A program made the translations under genes and the position numbers. From assembly GCF_020055675.1 (NCBI RefSeq), contig NZ_JAIPUS010000017.1, positions 1 through 62,721 on the forward strand: a stretch of 62,721 nt of DNA, written 5' to 3'. The first letter of the stretch is position 1. Every line of letters starts with the position of its first letter. Source of the DNA: Marivita sp. (GTDB lineage: Bacteria; Pseudomonadota; Alphaproteobacteria; Rhodobacterales; Rhodobacteraceae). Shown one piece after another: positions 34,555 through 43,881 of the stretch. The notes under the pieces are model-generated. The model had not been told where the DNA came from. It ran no database searches and saw only the letters and a list, made by a program, of their open reading frames with translations.

Positions 34555-36717
34555 ATGCACCAACCGACCCTGCCGCTTTCGCAAGACCTCGTTCTGATCG
34601 GCGGCGGCCACACACATGCGCTGGTCCTGCGCCAATGGGCGATGAGGCCCCTGCCCGGAGCGCGTCTGACATTGATCAACCCCGGCCCGACCGCGCCTTA
34701 TTCCGGCATGCTGCCGGGGTTCGTCGCCGGGCATTACAGCCGCGATCAGCTGGATATCGACCTGGTCCGGCTGACAGGGGCCGCGAACGCCCGGCTCATC
34801 ATCGGGGCCGCGACAGGGATCGACCCTGCCAGCGGATCTGTCCGGATCGACACCCATCCGGCGGTGGGCTTTGACAGCTGTTCGGTCGATATCGGCATTA
34901 CCTCCGACATGCCGAGCCTTCCCGGCTTTGCCGAATATGCCGTTCCCGCCAAGCCACTTGGCCCCTTCGCCGCCCGCTGGGAGGCGTTCCGCGCCGCGAG
35001 CGGCCCGACACGCGTGGCGGTGATCGGCGGCGGTGTCGCCGGATCAGAGCTTGCCATGGCGATGGCACATGCCCTGCGCGGCCGCCCGGCGACGATCCAT
35101 CTGATCGACAATTCCACGATCCTGTCGACCCTGCCCGCCAAAAGCGCGCAGCGCCTGCGCGACGCGATGAGATCCCTTGAGGTTGTCCTGCACGAAAACG
35201 TCCGGGTCACCCATCTAAGCGAAAACACCGTCCATCTGGACGGCGCCCGCAGCATCCAGGCCGACTTTATCACCGGGACCGCAGGGGCCCGGCCTTATCC
35301 ATGGCTTGCCGAGTCCGGTCTTGAAACCCATGACGGGTTCCTGGTCGTCAACGAAAAGCTGCGAACGAGCGACAAGCGCATCTTCGCTGTCGGCGACTGC
35401 GCATATATGGCCCATGCGCCGCGCCCCAAGGCAGGCGTTTATGCCGTGCGCCAGGCGCCTGTGCTCTTTCATAACCTGACTTCCGCGTTGTCCTCTGGTG
35501 CGCTGAAATCCTATAAACCGCAAAAGGATTACCTGAAGCTTATCTCGCTTGGTGAAAAATCGGCCCTTGGCGACCGGTTCGGGGTCAATTTTGCCGGTCC
35601 CTGGGTCTGGCGCTGGAAAGACAGCATCGACCGCAAATTCATGGCGCGGTTCGACACCCTGCCCAGGATGCAAACGCCGCCCTTGCCCTACCCGCGCGCC
35701 AAGGGCAGTACGGCGGCACTCGGTCCGAAACCGCTTTGCGGTGGCTGCGGCGCGAAGCTGGGGCGCGATGCACTGGCACAGGCCGTGTCGACGCTGCCGC
35801 CATCACACCGGGGGGACATCGTCTCCCTGCCCGGCGATGACGCGGCGGTCTTGACCACCGGCGGCGCGCGCCAGGTCTTCACCACGGATCATCTGCGCAG
35901 CTTCTGGGCCGATCCCGCCGTCATGGCGCGCATCGCGGCGCATCATGCGCTGGGGGATGTCTGGGCAATGGGCGCCGATCCGCAGGCGGCAACCCTGTCG
36001 ATCACCCTGCCCCGCCTGTCCGACCGCTTGGGGCAACGCAGCATGACCGAAATCCTGACAGCGGCCGACCAGGTTCTGCGCGAGGCCGGTGCGGCGATTG
36101 TTGGCGGGCATAGCAGCATCGGTGATGAGCTGACCATCGGCCTTGCCGTCACGGGGCTGTGTACGCGCGATCCGATCACCCTGGGCGGCGCGAAAGACGC
36201 GGCAGCGCTGATCCTGACAAAACCGATCGGCACCGGCGTCCTGATGGCCGCGGCGATGTCCGGCACCGCGCGCGGCGCCCATGTGGCCGCAGCGCTGGAG
36301 GCGATGCAGCAGGGCCAAATGGCGGCCTCGCATATCCTGCGCGAGACCGCAGAGGCAATGACGGATGTCACCGGCTTCGGCCTGGCGGGCCACGTGCAGA
36401 ACATCTGTACCGCCTCGGGCCTGTCCGCACGGTTGACGCTCGATGCGATCCCGCTGCTGACCGGCGCGCTGGACCTGTCCGGACGCGGCGAACACTCGTC
36501 GCTCTATACGAACAATCGCGCCGGATTTTCAAATATTCCGGATACCCCGAAAACCCGGCTGCTGTTCGATCCACAAACCGGCGGCGGGCTTGTTGCGGCG
36601 GTTCCCGAGGCAAGGGCGGACGAGACACTCGCCAATTTGCGCGATGCGGGCTATCCCGATGCGACCCGGATCGGCTACCTGCACAGCGGCTCGCCGGGTC
36701 AGGTCTCCATCAGCTGA
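34555..36717 (+). CDS. selD: Fused FAD-dependent oxidoreductase and selenide, water dikinase (SelD)
   Basis: The 720-residue protein has an N-terminal NDH-2-like flavoprotein domain (LVLIGGGHTHALVLRQWAM; VAVIGGGVAGSELAMAMAHA; IFAVGDCAYMAHAPRPKAG). From about residue 395 it is SelD, which makes selenophosphate from selenide and ATP. The catalytic C and K are in LCGGCGAKLGRDAL (Cys17 and Lys20 of the E. coli enzyme). GDDAAVLTTGG and GGHSSIGDELTIGLAV are ATP/metal sites. The second Cys of the E. coli C-G-C-K motif is Ala here. AAAGGACAG precedes ATG 34555. The flavin domain may supply reduced selenium, which is inference. It converges with mnmH, overlapping by 19 bases. Confidence 0.93.
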   Translation: MHQPTLPLSQDLVLIGGGHTHALVLRQWAMRPLPGARLTLINPGPTAPYSGMLPGFVAGHYSRDQLDIDLVRLTGAANARLIIGAATGIDPASGSVRIDTHPAVGFDSCSVDIGITSDMPSLPGFAEYAVPAKPLGPFAARWEAFRAASGPTRVAVIGGGVAGSELAMAMAHALRGRPATIHLIDNSTILSTLPAKSAQRLRDAMRSLEVVLHENVRVTHLSENTVHLDGARSIQADFITGTAGARPYPWLAESGLETHDGFLVVNEKLRTSDKRIFAVGDCAYMAHAPRPKAGVYAVRQAPVLFHNLTSALSSGALKSYKPQKDYLKLISLGEKSALGDRFGVNFAGPWVWRWKDSIDRKFMARFDTLPRMQTPPLPYPRAKGSTAALGPKPLCGGCGAKLGRDALAQAVSTLPPSHRGDIVSLPGDDAAVLTTGGARQVFTTDHLRSFWADPAVMARIAAHHALGDVWAMGADPQAATLSITLPRLSDRLGQRSMTEILTAADQVLREAGAAIVGGHSSIGDELTIGLAVTGLCTRDPITLGGAKDAAALILTKPIGTGVLMAAAMSGTARGAHVAAALEAMQQGQMAASHILRETAEAMTDVTGFGLAGHVQNICTASGLSARLTLDAIPLLTGALDLSGRGEHSSLYTNNRAGFSNIPDTPKTRLLFDPQTGGGLVAAVPEARADETLANLRDAGYPDATRIGYLHSGSPGQVSIS

Positions 36718-37754
36718 AGCGCCGCTTCGATTTCTGCGGCGACCGTTTCGAGATCGCCGGGCGACAGGCCCTCTGTTTCGACGCGTCCGATCACCTTTGG
36801 CGACATCGCCTTCATCGACTTTGCATAGGCCGGATCGTAGTGATCCTCCATCAACGAGCGCGTGAGTGCCCGCATATCCCCCGCAGCGCTTAGCGCGATC
36901 CACTGCGCCACCAATGCCTCACCGCGATGGGCTTTCAACGGGGCCAGCTTGGCATGAAGCGCCGCGCTGTCCGACAGGATGTCATCATAAGCGCGCACAA
37001 GGTACTCGGTCCGCGCGACGATGGGGGCGGACACTTCGATCCACGGGGCCTTTTTCATCCCCTGCCAAAGGCTCGGCGGGATCAGGAGATCGCCGATCTT
37101 GCTGCTTTCCGCCTCGACCAGAACGGGGCGCGCCGGATCGAGCCGGCAAAGCTGCCGGGCCACGGCGCTTTCGAACCCTTTCTGCGCGGGCTGCCCCCCC
37201 ATGCTGCCCAGCAAGGACCCGCGATGATTGGCAAGCCCTTCCAGATCGATCACCTGCACACCCCGCTGCGCAAGATATGGCAAGAGCTCGGTCTTGGCAG
37301 TGCCGGTATAGCCGCCCAGCTGCACGAAGCGGAACGGCAACGCCTCGCGGTGCAGCATGTCCGCCACCAGCCGCCGATATGTCTTGTATCCGCCCCGAAT
37401 GACCTCGGACCGCCAGCCGATTTCCGCCAGCAGCCACGCAAACGATCCGGACCGCTGCCCGCCGCGCCAGCAATAGACCAGCGGACGCCACGCGCCATCA
37501 TGGTGCGACAGCGCGGTTTCGACGTGATGCGCTGCATTGCGGAACACCAGAGCCGCGCCGATCTTGCGCGCATCGAAGGGGCTCACCTGTTTGTAGATGG
37601 TGCCCACGCGCGCGCGCTCGTCATCATCGAGAACCGGCAGGTTGATCGCGCCGGGCACATGATCCTCGGCATATTCCGCCGGGCTGCGCACATCGATCAC
37701 GGTATCGAACCCGTGATCCAGCAGATCCGGCAGGTTGGAGGGGGTGAACGCCAT
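36699..37754 (-). CDS. mnmH: tRNA 2-selenouridine synthase
   Basis: The 351-residue protein (also called SelU/YbbB) replaces sulfur by selenium at the wobble 2-thiouridine of certain tRNAs using selenophosphate. An N-terminal rhodanese domain has the active Cys95 in PLVYCWRGGQRSGSFAW. A P-loop domain follows with GYTGTAKT at 148-155. The usual Gly before the lysine is Ala here. It begins five bases after the pqiC stop, so it may ride on the pqi transcript. Together with selD this gives the selenouridine trait; no selA or selB for selenocysteine is in the window. Confidence 0.93.
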   Translation of the reverse strand: MAFTPSNLPDLLDHGFDTVIDVRSPAEYAEDHVPGAINLPVLDDDERARVGTIYKQVSPFDARKIGAALVFRNAAHHVETALSHHDGAWRPLVYCWRGGQRSGSFAWLLAEIGWRSEVIRGGYKTYRRLVADMLHREALPFRFVQLGGYTGTAKTELLPYLAQRGVQVIDLEGLANHRGSLLGSMGGQPAQKGFESAVARQLCRLDPARPVLVEAESSKIGDLLIPPSLWQGMKKAPWIEVSAPIVARTEYLVRAYDDILSDSAALHAKLAPLKAHRGEALVAQWIALSAAGDMRALTRSLMEDHYDPAYAKSMKAMSPKVIGRVETEGLSPGDLETVAAEIEAALQLMET

Positions 37755-37759
37755 AATCG

Positions 37760-38338
37760 CTAGCGCATCAACCCGATCAGATCGTCTGCCAGCACCGCGA
37801 GTGCGCGGCCCTGCGCGGCCGTCACGGCAGACGGTGTGATCGCGGTCACAGGCACGGAGACGGCGAACCTTTCCACCCGTTCGCGCGGACGCCCCTCCAC
37901 GGCGCTGACAGCCGCCTGGCCGGTGATCTCGAAGGTGCCGGACATATCCGCAAGCATCTTGTCGATCCGCACATCGAGCCGCGCCGACGGCCCGTCCCGA
38001 AGCGGCCAGGGTTCGGCCGCAACGGTCGCGGTGCTGCGTTCATCCAGCAATTGCGCCAATATGCCTGTCACCGCGCGGTCCGGGTCGTCGGCCCATTCCG
38101 CATCGCCAAGCGGGCGCAACGCGCCTTCGGCGTCGCGGACCAGAATGGCAGTACCGGACGCGTGGCCCGGCAAGGACACGTCCCGCAATTCCACCGTGCG
38201 CACCGCAACGCGCGTCGCCGCGTCGCCGCCCCGCGCCGGCGTATCGATCAGGTAGCGCCCTGTATCGCCCGCGGCGCAGGCCGACACCAGCGGCAGGGCC
38301 ACGACAAGGGCAAGTCTGCGCAAGATCAATACGGTCAT
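37760..38338 (-). CDS. pqiC: Outer-membrane lipoprotein of the Pqi system (PqiC-like)
   Basis: The 192-residue protein starts with a lipoprotein signal (LRRLALVVALPLVSACAAG; lipobox Cys21). It has the ABC-transport auxiliary (YmbA/PqiC) pattern: RYLIDTP, RVAVRTVELRDVSLPGHASG, WADDPDRAVTGILAQLLDER and a closing helix after AAQGRALAVLADDLIGLM. In known systems PqiC docks the MCE tube PqiB at the outer membrane. It begins 16 bases after pqiB. The family call is from motif order and gene context. Confidence 0.85.
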   Translation of the reverse strand: MTVLILRRLALVVALPLVSACAAGDTGRYLIDTPARGGDAATRVAVRTVELRDVSLPGHASGTAILVRDAEGALRPLGDAEWADDPDRAVTGILAQLLDERSTATVAAEPWPLRDGPSARLDVRIDKMLADMSGTFEITGQAAVSAVEGRPRERVERFAVSVPVTAITPSAVTAAQGRALAVLADDLIGLMR

Positions 38339-38354
38339 GGGGTCTCGTCCTTCC

Positions 38355-40808
38355 TCAACGCCCGAAGATCAGGGAATTCGGGCTGCGTTCAATTTCACGC
38401 GCCAGGTTCGAAATTGCCTTGGCGGCGCTTTGCACCTCGCGCAGAGCCGACAGGGTCTGCGTGCTGAAATCCGATCGTTCCCCGTAAGAGGTGATGACGG
38501 TTTCGGTTTCGGCCACCAATCGCTCCAGCCGCGCGGTAAGCTGCGGCAGATCCTCGACCGATTGCGCCACCGATCCGGCCGCATCCGAGGCCGATTGCAG
38601 CGTCGCATTCAGGTTTTCGACGACGCCACCGGCGCGCAATTCCGCCAGGGCAAGGCGCATCTCGGTCAGCGCGTCGTTCAAGGTTCCGGGCAAATCCAAC
38701 GTCTCGTCGCTGCCCACGAGGGCATCCACCCGGTTCAGCGTGCCGGTCGCGCTGTCCACCAAGGCCTGCAATTCCAGTTCTTGCGCCTTGGTCGCGACGG
38801 CGTCGATCTCCGCCAACAAGTCCGGGATATCGGTTTCCGTGATCTGGCGCAGGTTCCGGGTAACGGCGGGGGCGTCCTGCGTGGCCGTGCTGATATCGGC
38901 CATCGCCCGGTCAAGATTGCGCAGCGAAGACCCCAGCGTCTGAACGGCCCCTTCTGCGCGCACATCGGCCACCACCTCGCGCACATCGTCAATCGCGGCG
39001 CTCACCGCGTCCGGGATGCCCTGAACGGCGTCCTGCGCAATCAGGGCGTCGATCCGGTTCAGCGTCTGCGTGGCACTGCCCACCAGGCCCTCAAGCTCAA
39101 GCGTCTGCGCGGTTTCGGCGACGCCTTGCAATTCGGCCAGAACCGCCGGGATCTCCTCTTCGGTCAGCTTGGTCAGGTTCTGCGTCAGCGCCGGCGCCTG
39201 TCGCGAGGCTTCGTTGATCCCAACCATGGCCTCGTCAAGACGGGCCAATGCGCTGTTGAGCGATGCAACGGCGCCGCCTTCGCGCACTTCGGCGACCAAA
39301 TCGGTCAGGTCGGTCACCGCCGCGTCCAGTTGCGCCGGGATCGACTGGATCGCCTCGCTGCCGACGATTGCACGTGTGTCATCCAGCAGCGCCACGGCCG
39401 ATCCGGGCATGCGCTGCAAATCCTCGTTCCGGGCCAGAGCCTCGACCGAATCCATCAGGCTGATCGCCCGCTGCATCACCTCCTCGATCGGCAGCGCGTT
39501 GATCCGTTCCAGCACACCTTCGGCGGTGGCAGTGAAATCCGACAGGTTCGATTCGACGCTGGGCAGGCGCGGAAGATCATTGTCATCTTCCCGCAGTCGG
39601 GCCGGCGCGACATCGTCCAGCACCACCAGCTCGATCCGCAGATCGCTGCTCAGAAGGCTCTCGGTCGCCAGCCGCGCCCGCATCCCGGAGTCCACCGCGA
39701 AGCGGAAGAAATCGACTGTTTCCTCGGGCGTTGTGCCGGCCTCGAGCCCCATCCGCTGCGGATCAATCGACACGTTGACCAGCAGCGACAATTCCGGACC
39801 GAACTGCGACTCGATCACGCGCGACCGCAATTCGGTGACAACACCAACCTCAAGGCCCTGATAGGTCACGTCATCTCCCGCTTCGAGCCCGTTCACGGAT
39901 TCCGAGAACTGGATCGAGAACGGCACACCTTGCGCCGGACCGCGCACCAATGTGTTGCGGCGGGCATCCTCTTCCTCTTCATAGAGGTTGAACACATAGC
40001 CCGGCGGCAGCGGGTCGCCGTCGTCATACAGGTTGTCGAACTGCACACCCCCCGTGACCAGTGACGCCAGACTGTCGAAATCCACGGCAAAGCCGGATGT
40101 GCCGAAGGACAGCTTGAACCCGGAGGTATCCCAGAACCGCGTTGCCTGCGTCAGACGCGCGTCATGCGGCGCGTCGATAAAGGCATCGACCATGACCGTG
40201 CGCCCATCCGCGGACAGGCGCGGCGTTTCCAGCCGCCCCACCTCGACCCCGCGAAACAGCACCGGAGACCCGTTGGAAATGGTTGTCCCGTCATCCGTGG
40301 CCAGCGTGATCCGCTTGCCGGGGCGGCCCGGCTGGGTCAGCGGCGGTGAACTCATCCCGATGAAATCCCGCGCTTCGGCAGCCGGCTCATTGTCCCAGGC
40401 ACCTTCGATATAGACACCGGACAGCACGGTGGACAGACCGCTGATCCCGCGCGCCGAGACTTCGGGGCGCACAACCCAGAACAGGGCTTCGGCATCGATG
40501 AACGGGGCGACATCATTGTCCACCCGTACCGAGACGATCACCCGGCCCAGATCGCTGGAAAACCCCACATCCTCGACCGTGCCGACAACGACCTCGCGAT
40601 ACCGCAGGGTGGTCTCTCCCGCGACCACGCCGGACGCGTTTTCGAACGAAATCTCGATCAGCGTGCCACGGTCGGCAAAGCTCTGCCATGCGATACCCAG
40701 TGATACCGCAAGCGCGAGAAACGGAATGACCCACACGAAAGACAGGTTGCGCAGCACCGACTTTTTCGGCGGCGTTACGTTCATGTCGGCAGGGGTAGGC
40801 TCGGTCAA
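38355..40808 (-). CDS. pqiB: MCE-domain lipid-transport tube protein (PqiB), enlarged
   Basis: The 817-residue protein is anchored by one N-terminal helix (LSFVWVIPFLALAVSLGIAW) and has three MCE/MlaD domains (around RGTLIEISFENASGVVAGET, KRITLATDDGTTISNGSPV and VPFSIQFSESVNGLEAGDD). A long helical C-terminus follows. E. coli PqiB is about 546 residues. The excess here is largely three tandem units of about 108 residues (478-585, 586-693, 694 to about 801). The start is TTG 40808, overlapping the pqiA2 stop, with AAGGAG seven bases upstream; ATG 40784 lacks a ribosome site. It should form a hexameric needle carrying lipids between membranes. Confidence 0.92.
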   Translation of the reverse strand: MTEPTPADMNVTPPKKSVLRNLSFVWVIPFLALAVSLGIAWQSFADRGTLIEISFENASGVVAGETTLRYREVVVGTVEDVGFSSDLGRVIVSVRVDNDVAPFIDAEALFWVVRPEVSARGISGLSTVLSGVYIEGAWDNEPAAEARDFIGMSSPPLTQPGRPGKRITLATDDGTTISNGSPVLFRGVEVGRLETPRLSADGRTVMVDAFIDAPHDARLTQATRFWDTSGFKLSFGTSGFAVDFDSLASLVTGGVQFDNLYDDGDPLPPGYVFNLYEEEEDARRNTLVRGPAQGVPFSIQFSESVNGLEAGDDVTYQGLEVGVVTELRSRVIESQFGPELSLLVNVSIDPQRMGLEAGTTPEETVDFFRFAVDSGMRARLATESLLSSDLRIELVVLDDVAPARLREDDNDLPRLPSVESNLSDFTATAEGVLERINALPIEEVMQRAISLMDSVEALARNEDLQRMPGSAVALLDDTRAIVGSEAIQSIPAQLDAAVTDLTDLVAEVREGGAVASLNSALARLDEAMVGINEASRQAPALTQNLTKLTEEEIPAVLAELQGVAETAQTLELEGLVGSATQTLNRIDALIAQDAVQGIPDAVSAAIDDVREVVADVRAEGAVQTLGSSLRNLDRAMADISTATQDAPAVTRNLRQITETDIPDLLAEIDAVATKAQELELQALVDSATGTLNRVDALVGSDETLDLPGTLNDALTEMRLALAELRAGGVVENLNATLQSASDAAGSVAQSVEDLPQLTARLERLVAETETVITSYGERSDFSTQTLSALREVQSAAKAISNLAREIERSPNSLIFGR
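38405..39377 (-). repeat. Three tandem 108-residue repeats inside pqiB
   Basis: The repeated protein units share an I-P turn, an acidic helix ending in EGGAV or AEGAV, N-L-x-x-(L/I)-T-x-x-(E/D)-I-P and a closing S-A-T-x-T-L-N-R. Units 1 and 2 are spaced exactly 108 residues (324 bases). Unit 3 diverges in its second half. The repeats suggest internal duplication that lengthened the C-terminal helical needle. Confidence 0.75.
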
Positions 40809-41455
40809 ACCGGTGCTCCTTCAGGCGGGGCATCCCAGATCAGTCTGGGATCGAAGCTATTGGCGGAAATCATGGTGAATGCAACCGAAAGCGCGAAACT
40901 CACCGCCGCGATACCGGGATTGATCGTGGCGACGAAATTCAACTGCACCAGGGCAGACAGGATCGCAACGACGAACACGTCGATCATCGACCACCGGCCG
41001 ATGAACTCCACGAGTTCGTACAGGTGAAGATGGACGGAGGTGCCGGGTTTTCCACTTTTGACCCGCAGGGCAAGATACGCGATCGCGATGAACTTGCCGA
41101 TCGGGATCACGACCGATGCAACAAAGACGATCAATGCCACCCCGATGGAGCCGTGGTCGATCAGATCGAACACACCGCCGACAATGGTGCTTTCCTGCGT
41201 TTTCCCCAGGGTGCTGGTGCGCAGCATCGGATAGACATTGGCCGGGATATAGACAACCATCCCGGCCAGCAGCCAGGCCCAGACCTTTTGCAGGCTGGCC
41301 TTGTCACGGCTGACCAGCGGTGTTCCGCACAGGTCGCATTGCGGCGTGCCCCTGGGATAGACATGGCCGCATTCCGCGCATCCCACCAGTCCAGCGGCGC
41401 GCGCGGTCAGGACGGGCTGCGCGCGTTCAACGTTTGCCATACCGTCACCCGACAC
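40805..41455 (-). CDS. pqiA: PqiA-type membrane protein, second half
   Basis: The 216-residue protein has a zinc-ribbon-like N-terminus (CAECGHVYPRGTPQCDLCG) and four predicted helices (AWLLAGMVVYIPANVYPML, GVALIVFVASVVIPIGKFIA and two more near MIDVFVVAILSALVQLNFVA and AVSFALSVAFTMI). It matches the C-terminal half of a full-length PqiA. GTG 41455 is preferred because AAAGGA lies nine bases before it; ATG 41440 is weaker. It overlaps the first-half gene by 49 bases in another frame and is coupled to pqiB. Confidence 0.88.
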   Translation of the reverse strand: MSGDGMANVERAQPVLTARAAGLVGCAECGHVYPRGTPQCDLCGTPLVSRDKASLQKVWAWLLAGMVVYIPANVYPMLRTSTLGKTQESTIVGGVFDLIDHGSIGVALIVFVASVVIPIGKFIAIAYLALRVKSGKPGTSVHLHLYELVEFIGRWSMIDVFVVAILSALVQLNFVATINPGIAAVSFALSVAFTMISANSFDPRLIWDAPPEGAPV

Positions 41456-42030
41456 ATGAAATTGTCCTTTAGGATGGTGACAATCACCAACCCGACGAAA
41501 GCCCAGAACGCGGGTCCCAATGTGACCTGGGCCAGCCCCGCCACCTTGACCAGAGCAACCGCCACACCGATGATGAAAATCTCGGCCATTGCCCAGGGGC
41601 GGATCGCCTCGGCCAGCCGGAACGCGTCCCTGGCATGACGCGCCGGGCTCCAGCCCAGCGCCATTGGCGCAAAGACGTAGATCAGCGCGATGAACCGGAT
41701 CACCGGCAGGACCACGATCAACGCCGCCACTGCAAAAGAGAGCGGCAACATCAACCCATCGGAAAACGCGAGGATGGCGTCAAAGACCGAACTCTTGCGC
41801 CCCAACCCATGCGTGCTCAGTTCAAGAAACGGAAAGAACACGGCAGCCACCATGAGGATCAGCGCGGTGGTTGCCAGCATCACGATCTGCGTCATCGCGT
41901 TTTCCCGCGGCGCCATGAGAACCGTGCCGCAGCGTACACATTTTGCCTGCGCGCCCGGGCTGAGCCGCGGCACATTGTGCAGCGCGTCGCATTTCGGGCA
42001 GGCGATCATGTTGGACAGCGAGTCGGGCAT
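41407..42030 (-). CDS. pqiA: PqiA-type membrane protein, first half
   Basis: The predicted 207-residue protein begins with a zinc-ribbon-like domain (MIACPKCDALHNVPRL, then AQAKCVRCGTVLMAPRE). Helices follow (TTALILMVAAVFFPFLELST and AAVIVVLPVIRFIALIYVF-type segments) with EAIRPWAMAEIFIIGVAVAL. It matches the N-terminal half of PqiA, an inner-membrane partner of PqiB. The start is uncertain: ATG 42030, 42009 or 42141 are possible and none has a strong ribosome site. It heads the pqiA1-pqiA2-pqiB-pqiC operon. Confidence 0.85.
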   Translation of the reverse strand: MPDSLSNMIACPKCDALHNVPRLSPGAQAKCVRCGTVLMAPRENAMTQIVMLATTALILMVAAVFFPFLELSTHGLGRKSSVFDAILAFSDGLMLPLSFAVAALIVVLPVIRFIALIYVFAPMALGWSPARHARDAFRLAEAIRPWAMAEIFIIGVAVALVKVAGLAQVTLGPAFWAFVGLVIVTILKDNFMCRVTVWQTLNARSPS

Positions 42031-42171
42031 TTGGGTGTGATACGCGATCAATAGAGGTGTTAACAGTAGCGTCACGGCCAAACGTTCAGCACCCTTGCCG
42101 GTTCCCGGACCGTCTCCGGCCTCCGTGTTCCGTTGCGGCATCGACGTGATCCCGCTGACCTTACGGATCAA

Positions 42172-42201
42172 CCGTACAATCCGACCGTGCAGATTGTACG
42201 G
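42172..42201. repeat. Perfect 9-base inverted repeat between betA and pqiA
   Basis: CCGTACAAT at 42172-42180 and ATTGTACGG at 42193-42201 are exact complements, separated by 12 bases. It begins 12 bases beyond the betA stop codon, so it could be a 3' stem-loop protecting or ending the bet mRNA. There is no T-run after it on the minus strand. An operator for pqiA is the alternative. Confidence 0.6.
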
Positions 42202-42213
42202 AGCGTACGGCGA

Positions 42214-43872
42214 TCAGCGCTGCTTGGTTCGCCAGTCCGGATGCACCCAGGGCGCCCGGTTGTCGGGCGCCAGAGCAGGTTTACCCAGAATGTGATCCGA
42301 GGCCTTTTCGCCGACGAGAATCGAAGGCGCATTGAGATTTCCATTCGTGATCCGCGGAAAGATCGAACTGTCCGCCACCCGCAAACCGTCGACCCCGATC
42401 ACACGGGTTTCCGGATCGACCACCGCCATCGGATCATCGCGCGATCCCATCTTGCACGTGCCGCAGGGATGATACGCACTTTCGGCATGCTGCCGAATGA
42501 ATTCATCAATCATTTCATCACTTTGCGCGGCATCGCCAGGCTGGATCTCGTGCTTGTAATAGGGCTTGAATGCCTCCTGCGCAAAGATGTCCCGCACCAG
42601 GCGAATGCCCTGCCGGAAATCGGTCCAGTCCGCGTCATGACTCATGTAGTTGAAAAAAATGCGCGGATCATCCTCGGGGTTGGCAGAGCGCAATGTGATC
42701 TCGCCGCGCGAGGGCGACCGCATCGGCCCGACATGCGCCTGAAAACCATGCCCCTCGGCAGATGCCTGACCATCATAGCGCACCGCAATGGGCAGGAAAT
42801 GGATTTGCAGATCCGGGTAGGTCACCCCTGCCCGAGAGCGAATAAACCCAGCACTTTCAAACTGGTTAGACGCACCCGGCCCGGTTTTTGTCAGGAGCCA
42901 CCTTGCACCGACATAGGCTTTTCCAAGCAGGCTCCAGTATTTGTACAGGCTCACTTTCTGGCGCGCCGCAGCCTGCACGTAAACCTCGAGATGGTCCTGG
43001 AGGTTCTGCCCCACGCCGGGGCGGTTTACGACGACGTCGATTCCGTTTTCACGCAGATGTTTGGCCGGACCAATGCCCGAAAGCATGAGCAATTTCGGAG
43101 AGTTGATAGCTGATGCTGCAAGTATCACTTCAACATCGGCGCGGATCGTGCTGATCTGGTTGCCTTTTGCGATCTCCACGCCGATTGCGCACCCGTTCTC
43201 GATTACAACTTTTCGCGCAAAGCCTTTGACAAGGTTACAATTTTTCCGTTTCAGCGCCGGGCGGAGATATGCTTTGGCCGCAGACCAACGCGCGCCGCGC
43301 CACACCGTCATGTCAAACGGGCCGACCCCTTCCTGACGCTGGCCGTTGTAATCGCCCGTGACGGAATATCCAGCCTGTTCCCCGGCGTCGACAAAGGCCC
43401 GGGTCAGCGGGTTGTCTCGTGCGCCGCGCGTCACACGCAGCGGCCCATCGGTTCCGCGCCAATCGCGGTCGCCGCCATGTCCACCGTCATGCCAATTCTC
43501 AAGCCGCTGATAATACGGGAGAACATCCGCAAATCCCCAGCCTGCTGCGCCTTGGTCGCGCCAATGGTCAAAATCCTTGGCGTGGCCGCGAACGTAAATC
43601 ATGCCATTGATCGAAGACGAGCCACCGATCACCTTGCCCCGCGGACAGGCCAACCGGCGGTTGCCCAGATGCGGTTCCGGCTCGGTCCGGTAGCCCCAAT
43701 CGTACCGCTTCATGTTCATCGGAAAGCTGAGCGCGCCAGGCATCTGGATGAACGGCCCCGCATCGGAGCCGCCGTGTTCGATGACGATCACCGAACGACC
43801 TGCCTCGGACAAACGGGCGGCCATCGCGCAGCCCGCCGAGCCCGCGCCAACTATGACATAATCTGCATTCAT
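42214..43872 (-). CDS. betA: Choline dehydrogenase
   Basis: The 552-residue GMC-family flavoprotein oxidises choline to betaine aldehyde. It starts with the FAD motif [23 protein letters not shown] signature regions are [20 protein letters not shown] and [20 protein letters not shown]. The C-terminal catalytic His region is [20 protein letters not shown], followed by [20 protein letters not shown]. It follows betB by nine bases. BetA and BetB together produce the osmoprotectant glycine betaine or feed it to catabolism. Confidence 0.95.
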   Translation of the reverse strand: MNADYVIVGAGSAGCAMAARLSEAGRSVIVIEHGGSDAGPFIQMPGALSFPMNMKRYDWGYRTEPEPHLGNRRLACPRGKVIGGSSSINGMIYVRGHAKDFDHWRDQGAAGWGFADVLPYYQRLENWHDGGHGGDRDWRGTDGPLRVTRGARDNPLTRAFVDAGEQAGYSVTGDYNGQRQEGVGPFDMTVWRGARWSAAKAYLRPALKRKNCNLVKGFARKVVIENGCAIGVEIAKGNQISTIRADVEVILAASAINSPKLLMLSGIGPAKHLRENGIDVVVNRPGVGQNLQDHLEVYVQAAARQKVSLYKYWSLLGKAYVGARWLLTKTGPGASNQFESAGFIRSRAGVTYPDLQIHFLPIAVRYDGQASAEGHGFQAHVGPMRSPSRGEITLRSANPEDDPRIFFNYMSHDADWTDFRQGIRLVRDIFAQEAFKPYYKHEIQPGDAAQSDEMIDEFIRQHAESAYHPCGTCKMGSRDDPMAVVDPETRVIGVDGLRVADSSIFPRITNGNLNAPSILVGEKASDHILGKPALAPDNRAPWVHPDWRTKQR

Positions 43873-43881
43873 TTCAGAGCC

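Noticed and set aside
35740-35770. Possible selenocysteine use in SelD
   Set aside because: The active-site codon is an ordinary Cys (GGCGAK), no in-frame TGA is present, and no selA/selB/selC is in the window.
38337-40064. Long open frame on the plus strand opposite pqiB (575 codons)
   Set aside because: It is a high-GC shadow of the real gene: Arg/His/Gln-rich, no domain, no ribosome site, and it mirrors the pqiB repeats.
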